NCBI GenBank assembly: GCA_023380755.1
Contig: JAMCSD010000006.1
Span: 317,726 to 381,725 of the forward strand
Length of the DNA stretch: 64,000 nucleotides
Reading direction: 5' to 3'
DNA from: Patescibacteria group bacterium
GTDB taxonomy: Bacteria > Patescibacteria > Microgenomatia > UBA12405
The notes under the pieces are model-generated. The model was not told the origin of the DNA and searched no databases. It saw only the letters and a list, made by a program, of their open reading frames with translations. A program made the translations under genes and the position numbers. Below are positions 46,505-55,106 of the stretch, in pieces; position 1 is the first letter of the stretch; the number at the start of each line of letters is the position of its first letter.

Positions 46505-47656
46505 ATGCCTTCCATCCGTTACCTCCTGGTTATTGGGCTTGCTTTAATCGGCGTCTCTCTGGCGTCGCTTGCCTATTTCAGCCTCCGCGCCTGGCAGACC
46601 ATTAGTGTCACCCCCCGCCGTTCGCCTGTGCCCCAGCCAACCTCTGTTTTACCCACCCCCACTCCCGATCCTAACCGTCCCTTTTCTATCCTTCTTTTGG
46701 GTTACGGCGGCGGTGTCCACGAAGGCGGAAAGTTAACTGACTCCATCATGTTGGTCAGGGTCGACCCGCACGCCCAAAAAACCACTCTCATTTCCATTCC
46801 CCGTGATTTATGGGTTCCCTTACCCCTGGAAACGGGCACTACCACCTGGACCAAAATAAACGCTGCTTATCCTTATGGTTTGGATGACCGTCAGTTCCCC
46901 CGCAAACCGGTGGAATTTACCGGTCCGGCCGGCGGCGGTATGTTGGCTAAATACATTATGACCCAGGTTACCGGTATCCCCGTTGATTATTTTGTGGCCG
47001 TGGATTTTGCCGGCTTCCAAAAAGTAATCGATAATTTAGGCGGGATTACGGTCAATGTGGACAAAACCTTTGATGATCCTTTCTATCCGCTCGATACCGG
47101 CACCACCGACTCTTGCGGCAAAACCCCCGAGGAAATCGCCGCTCTCACCGCCACCATGTCCGGACAAAAACTCGAAGAGCAATTCCCCTGCCGTTATGAA
47201 GTTCTCCATTTTGTCAAAGGCCTTCAAACCATGGACGGGGCGACCGCTCTTAAATTTGCCCGCTCCCGTCACTCTCCGACTGATGGTGGCGATTTTAACC
47301 GGGCCCGCCGCCAACGCCTGGTTTTGGAAGCCGTCAAAGACAAGGTGGTGAATATTAACTTCATTTCCCAAATTATTCCCACCATTCAAACCTTGTCTTA
47401 TCACATTCAAACTGACCTGGATTTAGCTTCTCTGGAAAAACTCCTCAGCCGCTTTTCCGAATTTAGCCAATACCAGGTTACCCAAATTGCCCTGACGGAT
47501 CAAAACATTTTAGTTGATGCCAAAACTCCCGAAGGTCAATTCATCCTTGATCCTCGGGCCGGCCGGGGAGAGTGGCAGGAAATCAAAGAAGCCATCACTA
47601 ATCCGGCACTCCTAACTCCTACCCCTACGGCGACGCCATCTGCTAGAATGAAGTAA
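46505..47656 (+). CDS. LytR-CpsA-Psr (LCP) family protein
   Basis: LCP enzymes transfer polyprenyl-pyrophosphate-linked glycopolymers to the cell wall. 383 aa: an N-terminal helix (YLLVIGLALIGVSLASLAYF), a Pro/Thr linker and an outward LCP domain with ILLLGYGGGVHEGGKLTDSI, LISIPRDLWVPL, INAAYPYG, VDFAGFQKVIDNLGGITVNV, and the ALKFARSRHSPTDGGDFNRA arginine/aspartate block. It has its own TATAAT box (46493-46498) 6 nt before ATG. TAATG couples it to the alpha-2-macroglobulin gene. Confidence 0.94.
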   Translation: MPSIRYLLVIGLALIGVSLASLAYFSLRAWQTISVTPRRSPVPQPTSVLPTPTPDPNRPFSILLLGYGGGVHEGGKLTDSIMLVRVDPHAQKTTLISIPRDLWVPLPLETGTTTWTKINAAYPYGLDDRQFPRKPVEFTGPAGGGMLAKYIMTQVTGIPVDYFVAVDFAGFQKVIDNLGGITVNVDKTFDDPFYPLDTGTTDSCGKTPEEIAALTATMSGQKLEEQFPCRYEVLHFVKGLQTMDGATALKFARSRHSPTDGGDFNRARRQRLVLEAVKDKVVNINFISQIIPTIQTLSYHIQTDLDLASLEKLLSRFSEFSQYQVTQIALTDQNILVDAKTPEGQFILDPRAGRGEWQEIKEAITNPALLTPTPTATPSARMK

Positions 47657-50600
47657 TGGTTAAAAATGCCGTTCGCTTTTTAGGTCTATTCATCGCCCTC
47701 TTTTTAATCATCCACCAACCTTTAGCCGAGGCCCAAAACACTGCTTCTATTGTTTTATCTGTCGATAATGGCCTTCCCAAACGGGTCGTTGAATACTCTT
47801 CTACTCAAGATCCGCTAATTGAATATTCTGCCATCAACACCTCCGGCTCGGGGACCCTTGAAATTTATCGGGCCACTCTGGATGATTTATTAACTTACCT
47901 CACCCACGACAGCAAGTATCAGCAGCTCCATCCTTCCGTCGATACTACCAAACTTACCCCCCTGACTTCCTTCACAGTTGACCTGAATTCTAACCGGCAA
48001 AGTAAAAGTCTGCCGCTTGATAAAAGTGGTATCTATTATTTACGCCTAAAATTGGGTGATTTAACTAGTGAAACCTTTGCCGTCCGTTCTACTTTTGGCA
48101 GTCTTGCCCGCGAAGCCAAAGATACCTTTGTCGTATGGAACCAGGATTTCACCACCCACCGGTCATTAACCTCGGGCACGGTCATGCTTTATAGTCTCAA
48201 TGGCAGCGCCAATGTTGTCGGTACTGCCAGTTTCGATGGTGATGGTGTTGCCTCGCTGCCGCTGCGCGCCGATGCTGATCTGGCTGTGGTTGCCGCCAAC
48301 GATTCTTTCTCGGTCATCCCTTTTAATATCAAGTCCTTGGGTAATGAGTACTTTTGGCTTTCTTACAACCAACGTGCTGCTGCCAGCCGCTATTTCCTAT
48401 TTACCGACCGCCCGATTTACCGCCCCGGGGATACCGTCAAATTTAAGGCTGTTATCCGTGATGATGATGACGCCCGTTATTCCTTGCCTTCGGGACCCGT
48501 CCTGGTCAAATTATTTAAAGATTGGAATACCGATCATCCCCTTAACTCCCAAACGCTCACTCTCGATAACTATGGTTCGGTTAACGGCACCGTCAAAATT
48601 CCGGCCGATTATTCTTCAGGGCTTTATTCTCTCCTGCTTAGCCGATCCGGCTATGAAACCAGCGGAGATAATTATGCGGCTAATAACCAAATTTCTTTTC
48701 GCGTCGAAAACTACCGCAAACCCGATTACACTCTCAGCGCCGTTTCCGCTACCGCCGACCTTGTTCGCGGCGATACGGCCACTGTTCAGATTAAAGGCGA
48801 ATATTTTTCCGGTTATCCTCTCAAAAATGTCAAACTAACTTATAAGGTTTATGCCGCGGACTACGGTTACTTTGATGGGGAAACTTATTATCCTAACAAT
48901 GGCAATTATTATTACCATTCCTGGAGCGGCGATGTTATCAAAGAAGGCGAGGTTACTTTTAATGACCAGGGGTTAGCTACCGTCAACATTAAAACCAATG
49001 AAAATGACTCCAAAGGTCATTCTCAAAGCTTTTATATCGAATTTGATTATGCCGATGCCACCGGTAACTCTACCCTAACCGGCCTAAACGTTTTAGTTCG
49101 TGCCGGTGAATTTGGTATATACCGCTTCGGTGACGTTTACTCCGGCAAACCCGGTGAAAAAATCAGCCTTCCCATTGTTTATAAATCTTTCCGGGACAAC
49201 GTTTCTTTAGCCCATCCGCTTTCGGTCAATATTACCCGCCATTGGTGGGAAAAATATCACGATGATAATAATAAATATGACCAGTACCGGGAAAACACCG
49301 AAAATGCCGGCCAGTTTACTCTTGATGTCCCCGGCTCCGGTGAAACTCTACTCAGTTTCACTCCCTCGGCCGAAGGCAGTTACCAAGTTAAAACCTCGAC
49401 TACCGACGCCCGCGGCAACTATATCGAAAAAATCTTTTATTTATGGATCAGTCAAGATGCCGCCCGTTTCGATAGCAGTTATAGTTTAGTCACTAATCTT
49501 ACCATTAACACCGATAAAAAATCTTATCTTCCCGGCCAAACGGTTACTGCCAAAATTACCTCGGCTACTCCCGACCGCGACATTTTCTTTGCCGTTGAAC
49601 GTGGTTACCAGGACCGCTATCAAATTGTTCATCTTAACGGTTCTGCCACCACTATCCAACTGCCTTTGGCCGACCACGATTTGCCCAATGTTTATTTAAC
49701 TGTCCGATCTTTTGGCTCCGACCGCCTCGATGCTGACGGCCATAACGTTTCCATTTCCACTGACTCCAAAAAAGCCTTCTTCAAAATCACCACCGATAAG
49801 TCCTCTTATGGCCCCGGCGACGAGGTCACAGCCCAGATTACTTCCACTGATCTGGCTGGAAAGCCGGTTCCGGCTACCATGGCTTTGTGGGCTGTTGACA
49901 AGGCTATCTTTGAACTCTCCGATAAGAATTACGGCAGTATTTTTGATGCCTTTTGGAGCGAGCGCTATGACGGTACCTTAGAAGACAACTCCCTAGAGGG
50001 CTTATACAACGGCGGCGCCGAAAAAGGCGGTTGTTTCTTAGCTGGCACCAAAATCACCCTGGCTGACGGCACCTCCAAAAACATCGAAGATATTAAAATC
50101 GGTGACACAGTCCTGTCCCGGGCTGCATCGAATGGTCCCAATACTCCGCAAAAAGTTACTGCCCTGCACCACACCTCGGCTCCCGGCTACGTCATTCTCA
50201 ATGGTACCCTCCGTTTAACCCCCAACCACCTATTAATGGTCAACCGCCGTTGGCAGCAGGCCGGTTCGGTGCGCGTCGGTGATCTTTTAAGCGATGTCAG
50301 CGGACAGCCGATTAAGGTTAATTCTGTCGAATGGCAAACCGGGCAGGTTCCGGTTTATAACTTTACCGTTGACGAGGCTCATACTTATTTTGCCGATTCC
50401 GTCTTGGTCCACAACGACAAAGGTGATGGTGATGCCCGGGCCCATTTTGATGATACCGCCTACTGGAACCCCACCGTGGTCACCGACAATAACGGCATTG
50501 CCACCGTCAAGTTTAAACTGCCTGACAATTTAACCACTTGGGTTATCACTACCATCGGCGCCTCCACCGACACCAAAGTCGGTGATGCCTTTACCGAAAT

Positions 50601-52572
50601 CAAAACCTCCAAAGAACTGGTTATCCGGCCGGTTTTGCCTAACATCCTCCGCCTTGGTGATGAAATTCTCGTGTCGGCCTTAGTCAACAACTACACCAGC
50701 CAGGATTTAGTCGTCGATGCTTCTTTAAAGACCGACGCCGGGGAACTGGTTGAATCAAGCAATACCTCTCGGGTATCGGTCAAGGCCGGGGAATACACTG
50801 AAGTCGGTTGGAAATACAATATAAATAAAGACCAATCGACCGCCTCTTTTGACTTCATCGCCAAAGATGACGCTCATCACCAAGACGAAGTGATTACCAG
50901 TTTACCGGTCCGCCCTTTTGGCTACTGGCAGCCAACCTCGCAATTTAAAGCCGATAATCTTACTTTCCTGGTCGATAAACCCGACTCCATTGATCCCAAA
51001 AAATCTGTTTTAACCCTCGACCTCAGCTCCACCCTTTTTGGCAGTCTGCCGTCTGCCATGCGCTATTTGGTTAATTACCCTTATGGTTGTGTCGAGCAAA
51101 CCACCAGCGCCTTAGTCCCCAAAATTTTAGCCCAAAAATATGCTACTCAGTTTGGGGACTCTCTACAGGATTTAACCCCCAAGCATGGTATTGACGAGGG
51201 TGTTTCCAAACTAAAAGAATTGCAGCAGCCGGATGGCGGCTGGAGTTGGTGGCACGGCTCCTCAAATGATTTCGTCACCGCCTATGTCGTCGAAGTGCTT
51301 AATGACGCCCGGGCGGCCGGATTCACCGTGGATGATTCTTTGTTGGCTCAAGCCCAAAGCTATCTCCTCAGCGGCTACGACAGTCTTCCGGTCGAGGCCA
51401 AGGTCACCCGGGCTTACGGCTTATCTTTTTACGGCTCTGGCAGCCAAAAAATTATTGATCAGGATCTTGGTAAACTGCCCGATGACTTACTGAGTCTCGC
51501 TGTGATTACTAACTTAAAGAATGGTCTTCAAGACTCTCAGCGCAACGGTCTTAGTCTGCTTCTTTCCCGGGCCAAAAGAACCGATACTACCCTTTACTGG
51601 TCTGCCAGTTCGGTCGACAAATTCGGTTCTGCTGATGCCTCCACTGCTTTGGCCATTCGCGCCCTGACTTTGGCCGGAAACCATGACCAGGACATCGCCT
51701 CGGCTCTTAACTATTTGGTTCGACACCGCAGTTTTGATTATTGGTCCAACACCTTTGCCACCTCTGAAGTGCTTAAAGCAGTCTTGGGCTACCAGCGGAC
51801 GCTAACACCGGCGACCAATTATACTGTCACCCTCGATGGCCGCCAGATTTCCACTGGCAGTTTTTCGGCTACCAAAACCAGTGTAACTGTTACCTTAGAT
51901 CCCTCCCAAGTGAAGCCGGGTAGCCGGTTGCTCGTTAGCAAGTCTGGGACCGATCCGCTTTACGCTACATTCAACCAAAAATGGTGGGTCAACTCGCGTG
52001 AAGCAGCCAGCGTCAATCACGGTTTTGCCATCACCAAAAAATATGAAAACGCCAAAGGCGCCAATTACAACCTCTCCCCCGGCGACTTGGTTAAAGTCAC
52101 TTTAACCATTAATCCCGCCGATTCCAGTCTGGTGGATTATGGGGTCATCGAAGACCATCTCCCGTCCGGACTGGTGCCGGTTATCACCACCCTAAAAAAT
52201 TCGACGCAAGACCTTCAGGCCAACACCTGGGCTAACGAATACACCGAAAACGGCGTCCAAATTCCCTTTTATCAGTCCACTACCTCTTATACCTATTACG
52301 CCCGGGTGGTCAATCCCGGTAATTTTATTGCCCCGCCCGCCTTTGTCACCCTGATGTATCATCCTGAAGTTTGGGGCCGGTCCGCCTTTGTTCCGGTAAC
52401 TGTCGATACCAACATCCACCTCTCACCCTTAAGCTCCTTAGGGCCCATCACCCGCCAACTTAATTATCAGCAACTTTTAATTACTGTTGCGGTCCTGCTG
52501 GCCGCGCTACTCTTAATCAGTGTTATCCTCATTGGCCGCCATCGGGCTCCGCCTCTACCTCCTACTGCTTAG
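47656..52572 (+). CDS. Alpha-2-macroglobulin family protein with an inserted Hint domain
   Basis: 1638 aa. Signal peptide (FLGLFIALFLIIHQPLAEAQ), then macroglobulin beta domains including the family motif YFLFTDRPIYRPGDTVKFKA at residue 246. Further MG domains run to about residue 770. Residues 793-920 are a Hint (intein-like) domain. Right after it comes the conserved AHFDDTAYWNPTVVTDNNG that normally follows the bait region. The thioester motif YPYGCVEQTTS has Cys1145 and Gln1148, within a helical toroid (about 1120-1400). A C-terminal helix (about 1607-1627) anchors the protein. Such proteins trap proteases outside the membrane. No pbpC partner is adjacent, and LCP and Memo genes flank it instead. 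Confidence 0.93.
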   Translation: MVKNAVRFLGLFIALFLIIHQPLAEAQNTASIVLSVDNGLPKRVVEYSSTQDPLIEYSAINTSGSGTLEIYRATLDDLLTYLTHDSKYQQLHPSVDTTKLTPLTSFTVDLNSNRQSKSLPLDKSGIYYLRLKLGDLTSETFAVRSTFGSLAREAKDTFVVWNQDFTTHRSLTSGTVMLYSLNGSANVVGTASFDGDGVASLPLRADADLAVVAANDSFSVIPFNIKSLGNEYFWLSYNQRAAASRYFLFTDRPIYRPGDTVKFKAVIRDDDDARYSLPSGPVLVKLFKDWNTDHPLNSQTLTLDNYGSVNGTVKIPADYSSGLYSLLLSRSGYETSGDNYAANNQISFRVENYRKPDYTLSAVSATADLVRGDTATVQIKGEYFSGYPLKNVKLTYKVYAADYGYFDGETYYPNNGNYYYHSWSGDVIKEGEVTFNDQGLATVNIKTNENDSKGHSQSFYIEFDYADATGNSTLTGLNVLVRAGEFGIYRFGDVYSGKPGEKISLPIVYKSFRDNVSLAHPLSVNITRHWWEKYHDDNNKYDQYRENTENAGQFTLDVPGSGETLLSFTPSAEGSYQVKTSTTDARGNYIEKIFYLWISQDAARFDSSYSLVTNLTINTDKKSYLPGQTVTAKITSATPDRDIFFAVERGYQDRYQIVHLNGSATTIQLPLADHDLPNVYLTVRSFGSDRLDADGHNVSISTDSKKAFFKITTDKSSYGPGDEVTAQITSTDLAGKPVPATMALWAVDKAIFELSDKNYGSIFDAFWSERYDGTLEDNSLEGLYNGGAEKGGCFLAGTKITLADGTSKNIEDIKIGDTVLSRAASNGPNTPQKVTALHHTSAPGYVILNGTLRLTPNHLLMVNRRWQQAGSVRVGDLLSDVSGQPIKVNSVEWQTGQVPVYNFTVDEAHTYFADSVLVHNDKGDGDARAHFDDTAYWNPTVVTDNNGIATVKFKLPDNLTTWVITTIGASTDTKVGDAFTEIKTSKELVIRPVLPNILRLGDEILVSALVNNYTSQDLVVDASLKTDAGELVESSNTSRVSVKAGEYTEVGWKYNINKDQSTASFDFIAKDDAHHQDEVITSLPVRPFGYWQPTSQFKADNLTFLVDKPDSIDPKKSVLTLDLSSTLFGSLPSAMRYLVNYPYGCVEQTTSALVPKILAQKYATQFGDSLQDLTPKHGIDEGVSKLKELQQPDGGWSWWHGSSNDFVTAYVVEVLNDARAAGFTVDDSLLAQAQSYLLSGYDSLPVEAKVTRAYGLSFYGSGSQKIIDQDLGKLPDDLLSLAVITNLKNGLQDSQRNGLSLLLSRAKRTDTTLYWSASSVDKFGSADASTALAIRALTLAGNHDQDIASALNYLVRHRSFDYWSNTFATSEVLKAVLGYQRTLTPATNYTVTLDGRQISTGSFSATKTSVTVTLDPSQVKPGSRLLVSKSGTDPLYATFNQKWWVNSREAASVNHGFAITKKYENAKGANYNLSPGDLVKVTLTINPADSSLVDYGVIEDHLPSGLVPVITTLKNSTQDLQANTWANEYTENGVQIPFYQSTTSYTYYARVVNPGNFIAPPAFVTLMYHPEVWGRSAFVPVTVDTNIHLSPLSSLGPITRQLNYQQLLITVAVLLAALLLISVILIGRHRAPPLPPTA
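50032..50415 (+). other. Hint autoprocessing domain inside the alpha-2-macroglobulin (residues 793-920)
   Basis: The block starts at Cys793 (CFLAGTKITLADGTSKNIED), has the block B motif LRLTPNHLLMV (TxxH) and ends with the VYNFTVDEAHTYFADSVLVH-Asn920 block. These are the residues needed for N-S acyl shift and Asn cyclisation. The residue after Asn is Asp921, not Cys, Ser or Thr, so canonical splicing is unlikely. There is no homing endonuclease. It lies between a Gly-rich stretch (LYNGGAEKGG) and the conserved post-bait block. Confidence 0.9.
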
Positions 52573-53275
52573 CTTTTTAGGTTTAAACCAAGCACTGCCT
52601 CAAACTGTTATCCGGGGTGCCGTTATCCCTCATCATGAAGTGGCCGTTGAATTCATCAGGGATCTTGGTCGCCGCTTGGCTCCCCAATCACCGCCTCGGA
52701 TTTTTATTATTAGCCCCAATCACCAGGAAATTGGCCTTGGCCCGGTCTTAACTGACCAGCCGCTTTTTGCTGATGTCGCCCGAGTCGACCCGGCGACCAT
52801 TGCCCAAGAACATGGTTATCAGGTTCCCAAAAAAATTCTCTCGGAATTTCTTCCCCACACCCAATTCATACCCCTGGTCGTCAGTTCCCACCTTGACTCG
52901 GCGACTCAAGACCAATTAGTCCAAGAATTATCTTTAACCTTAGCTGAACGGGATGTACTGGTGACCTCCACTGATTTTTCCCATTACCGGAACCTAGCCA
53001 CTGCCGATGCCAAAGACCAGGTTACCCAAAAGCTGATTCAGGACCGCAATTACGCCGAAATCCTGAAATTAAACAATGACTACCTTGATTCTCCCCGTTC
53101 CTTAGAAATTCTTATGAAGACTATGGCAACCAAGGGAATCACTACCCCGGACTTTGTGAATCATAGCAATTCCGCCATCATATCGGCGGACCCTGGTTCG
53201 TTATCGACCACCAGCTATTTTGAAATTTTGTACCGGGCTAATTTAGGTACTTCCGCAAAAACCCTAAGCTTTTAA
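52520..53275 (+). CDS. Memo-family (AmmeMemoRadiSam system B-like) protein
   Basis: About 250 aa with the Memo fold: GAVIPHHEVAVEFIRDLGRR, IFIISPNHQEIGLGP, TQFIPLVVSSHLD, VLVTSTDFSHYRN, and SAIISADPGSLSTTSYFEIL. These His and Asp residues correspond to the metal site of related dioxygenase-like enzymes. The start is unclear: GTG 52520 gives a hydrophobic N terminus (LRLYLLLLSFLGL) that could export the protein, and TTG 52532 is an alternative. The gene overlaps the alpha-2-macroglobulin end by 53 nt and the convergent hydrolase gene by 38 nt. The AMMECR1 and radical-SAM partners are not in the window. Confidence 0.82.
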   Translation: MLSSLAAIGLRLYLLLLSFLGLNQALPQTVIRGAVIPHHEVAVEFIRDLGRRLAPQSPPRIFIISPNHQEIGLGPVLTDQPLFADVARVDPATIAQEHGYQVPKKILSEFLPHTQFIPLVVSSHLDSATQDQLVQELSLTLAERDVLVTSTDFSHYRNLATADAKDQVTQKLIQDRNYAEILKLNNDYLDSPRSLEILMKTMATKGITTPDFVNHSNSAIISADPGSLSTTSYFEILYRANLGTSAKTLSF

Positions 53276-53969
53276 CCCAGGCTCTTTGGGCGGCCTCGGG
53301 GTTATATGTCGCTGGATTATTTTCATTAAAAAAAGCATGACCGGTATCAGGATATACCACCGCCTCAAAATTAATATGGTACTTATTCATGGCCCCCGAT
53401 AGGGCTTCTAAGCGCTTCATTAGTGCCGTATCCTCGGTCCCGTAGAAGGCCAGTACCGGGCATTTAATATTTTTTACCTGGGAAAGGGGAGTTGGGGCAT
53501 ATCCGTAAAATGGCACCGCGGCTTTTAAAAGCGGTTGCTTCACCGCCAGGTTAAAACAACAACTACCGCCAAAGCAAAAGCCCATGACGCCGATCTTGTC
53601 ATTTACCTCTGGCAGGGACATTAAATAGTGGAAACATTTATTTAGCTTCCGCCTGATCTTATTAGAAAAATTCACCGTGCTGCTGTATTCAATTGCCCCC
53701 CGTAGTTTTTTTTGCGCTTCACTCCGGTCGCTGGTTTCATTGAGCTCCTTCGTTACTTCCGGCCCTACCAATCTAGCCATCTTCGTTCCATAAAGCAGAT
53801 CCGGAGCCAACACCACGAAGTTTTCTCGGGCTAACCTCATGGCAGTTGCCTTTATTTGCTCGTTTAAACCCCAAATTTCATGGACCAAAATTATGCCGGG
53901 GACCTTTTTAGCGGTCTCCGGAATCTCCAATATCGCGGGCATTCCATCAACTAATACTTGGGCAGTCAT
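53238..53969 (-). CDS. Dienelactone hydrolase family protein
   Basis: 243-aa alpha/beta hydrolase. The nucleophile elbow is GFCFGGSCCF with Cys as nucleophile, as in dienelactone hydrolase. The acid is in LAFYGTEDTALM and the His in YPDTGHAFFNENNP. VHEIWGLNEQIKATAMRLAR is the family-typical early block. The natural substrate is not clear, as the family covers many ester-like compounds. The minus-strand ATG 53969 lies 5 nt after TATACT (53975-53980), back to back with the next gene's promoter. Confidence 0.92.
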   Translation of the reverse strand: MTAQVLVDGMPAILEIPETAKKVPGIILVHEIWGLNEQIKATAMRLARENFVVLAPDLLYGTKMARLVGPEVTKELNETSDRSEAQKKLRGAIEYSSTVNFSNKIRRKLNKCFHYLMSLPEVNDKIGVMGFCFGGSCCFNLAVKQPLLKAAVPFYGYAPTPLSQVKNIKCPVLAFYGTEDTALMKRLEALSGAMNKYHINFEAVVYPDTGHAFFNENNPATYNPEAAQRAWVKSLGFLRKYLN

Positions 53970-54002
53970 AGTTCAGTATAGCAATTTTTTGTATAATTAA
54001 AC

Positions 54003-54263
54003 ATGCCCACAGTTTTGCTGAAAGAAAATTGGGAGGTCAAAGATGAGCGCCTAATACTCGATTCAGTCTATCCGGATTTTATGGCAGTGATCGCCGCGGT
54101 TAACCAGATTGCCGCTATCGCCCAGGAGCTCAATCACCATCCGGACTTATTGGTTCACGATTACAAACAATTGAGGATCACTATTTACAGTCACGACTCT
54201 GACACTCTCACGGACCGTGATTACCAGTTAGCCCAAAAGATCGAGCAGGCTCTGTTTCCTTAG
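54003..54263 (+). CDS. Pterin-4a-carbinolamine dehydratase (PCD/DCoH-like)
   Basis: 86 aa with the family core QELNHHPDLLVHDYKQLRIT, then IYSHDSDTLTDRDYQLAQKI. The HHPD histidines and the later SHD are the active-site residues. It dehydrates 4a-hydroxytetrahydropterin in organisms with pterin-dependent hydroxylases. In bacteria lacking them the role is unclear. The ATG lies 5 nt after TATAAT (53992-53997). The 3' end overlaps the convergent gene by 4 nt. Confidence 0.9.
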   Translation: MPTVLLKENWEVKDERLILDSVYPDFMAVIAAVNQIAAIAQELNHHPDLLVHDYKQLRITIYSHDSDTLTDRDYQLAQKIEQALFP

Positions 54264-54592
54264 GATTTTTGGTCAACCGATTCCAAAAATATCCGCTTGG
54301 AAAACCCACCCCGTTTCAGCCGTTTCTCCACTCTCCGGGTTTCGATATCGGCCATCGATAAGCCGTGAGCTTCGGCTGTCGCCCGGACCAGCTCGAGAAT
54401 ATCAGCCAATTCATCGGCCAAAACTTCCACCGATGCCGCTTTGACTTCCTCGGCCTCTTCCACCAACTTTTGCCCCAGCTGTCTCCTAAATTCCTCCTTT
54501 TCCAAGGTTCGGATATGAGGTATTTTCCGGTCTTTGGTAATAATTTCCGGAATCCGGTCCCTCACTAGCTTGTTGTATACAATTGTTTCCAT
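54260..54592 (-). CDS. MazG/HisE-like nucleotide pyrophosphohydrolase
   Basis: 110 aa, all-alpha NTP-PPase type. The N terminus VYNKLVRDRIPEIITKDRKI is typical of the phosphoribosyl-ATP pyrophosphohydrolase-like subgroup. The metal-binding helices are KLVEEAEEVKAAS and DELADILELVRA (ExxE...ExxD pattern). It probably removes non-canonical nucleotides, as no his operon is present here. ATG 54592 follows TATAAT (54598-54603) by 5 nt. Confidence 0.88.
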   Translation of the reverse strand: METIVYNKLVRDRIPEIITKDRKIPHIRTLEKEEFRRQLGQKLVEEAEEVKAASVEVLADELADILELVRATAEAHGLSMADIETRRVEKRLKRGGFSKRIFLESVDQKS

Positions 54593-54689
54593 ACCAAATT
54601 ATAGCCCATAGTATCCACAAAATAAAAGTATACTATCCCCGGAAATTACCGCGACTATAGCCTTCCTGCCAATCATATGCTTACTAATT

Positions 54690-54923
54690 CTATTTCCCGC
54701 TCGTCATCTTCCACAGCGTTCCCGCTGCCGTTAGTAAACAGGCGCCGTTTAAAGCCGCCAAAATTTCCAAATGGCTGTTTAGGCCATCGATTACCAATAA
54801 TATTACTCCCGTAATGTACCCCACCAAAAAAGTCTTTTCTAAGCCTTTATGCTTCGGTTTGATGCTCATAAATTGGTAAAACCAAGCCACGGCAATAATC
54901 AACAGTCCGAGTACCGACAGCAT
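54690..54923 (-). CDS. Small membrane protein, 77 aa
   Basis: Three hydrophobic segments: MLSVLGLLIIAVAWFYQFMS (residues 1-18), FLVGYITGVILLVIDGL (about 28-46) and EILAALNGACLLTAAGTLW (about 53-72), with basic KPKHKG and TSGK ends. Family unknown. A weak AT-rich box lies before ATG 54923, and no ribosome-binding site is evident. Confidence 0.55.
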   Translation of the reverse strand: MLSVLGLLIIAVAWFYQFMSIKPKHKGLEKTFLVGYITGVILLVIDGLNSHLEILAALNGACLLTAAGTLWKMTSGK

Positions 54924-55106
54924 AATTTAATTAATGGTTAATACTTCAGTATGCTCGGTTTTCCGCCTCTTTGCAACGCTAAATTTATCCCGATTGCCTT
55001 TCTTGTGGTAAGATATCGCGTCTAAGGATTTTCAGGCAATTTGCGCCTAAATAAGCCTTTCGTACCTTAATAACTTACGACAAATTTTAAAAAAAGGAGT
55101 TTTACC
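54924..55106 (+). promoter_or_regulatory. Promoter and leader of the beta-solenoid gene
   Basis: An extended -10 TGGTAAGAT (TAAGAT at 55009-55014) predicts an RNA start near 55021. The RNA then forms AGGC-AATTTGC-GCCT (55034-55048), followed by an unstructured part and AAAGGAG before ATG 55107. The leader is about 86 nt. Confidence 0.45.

Noticed and set aside
50032..50415. A normal splicing intein with homing endonuclease
   Set aside because: The residue after the terminal Asn is Asp instead of Cys, Ser or Thr, and the block is only about 128 residues, with no endonuclease domain.
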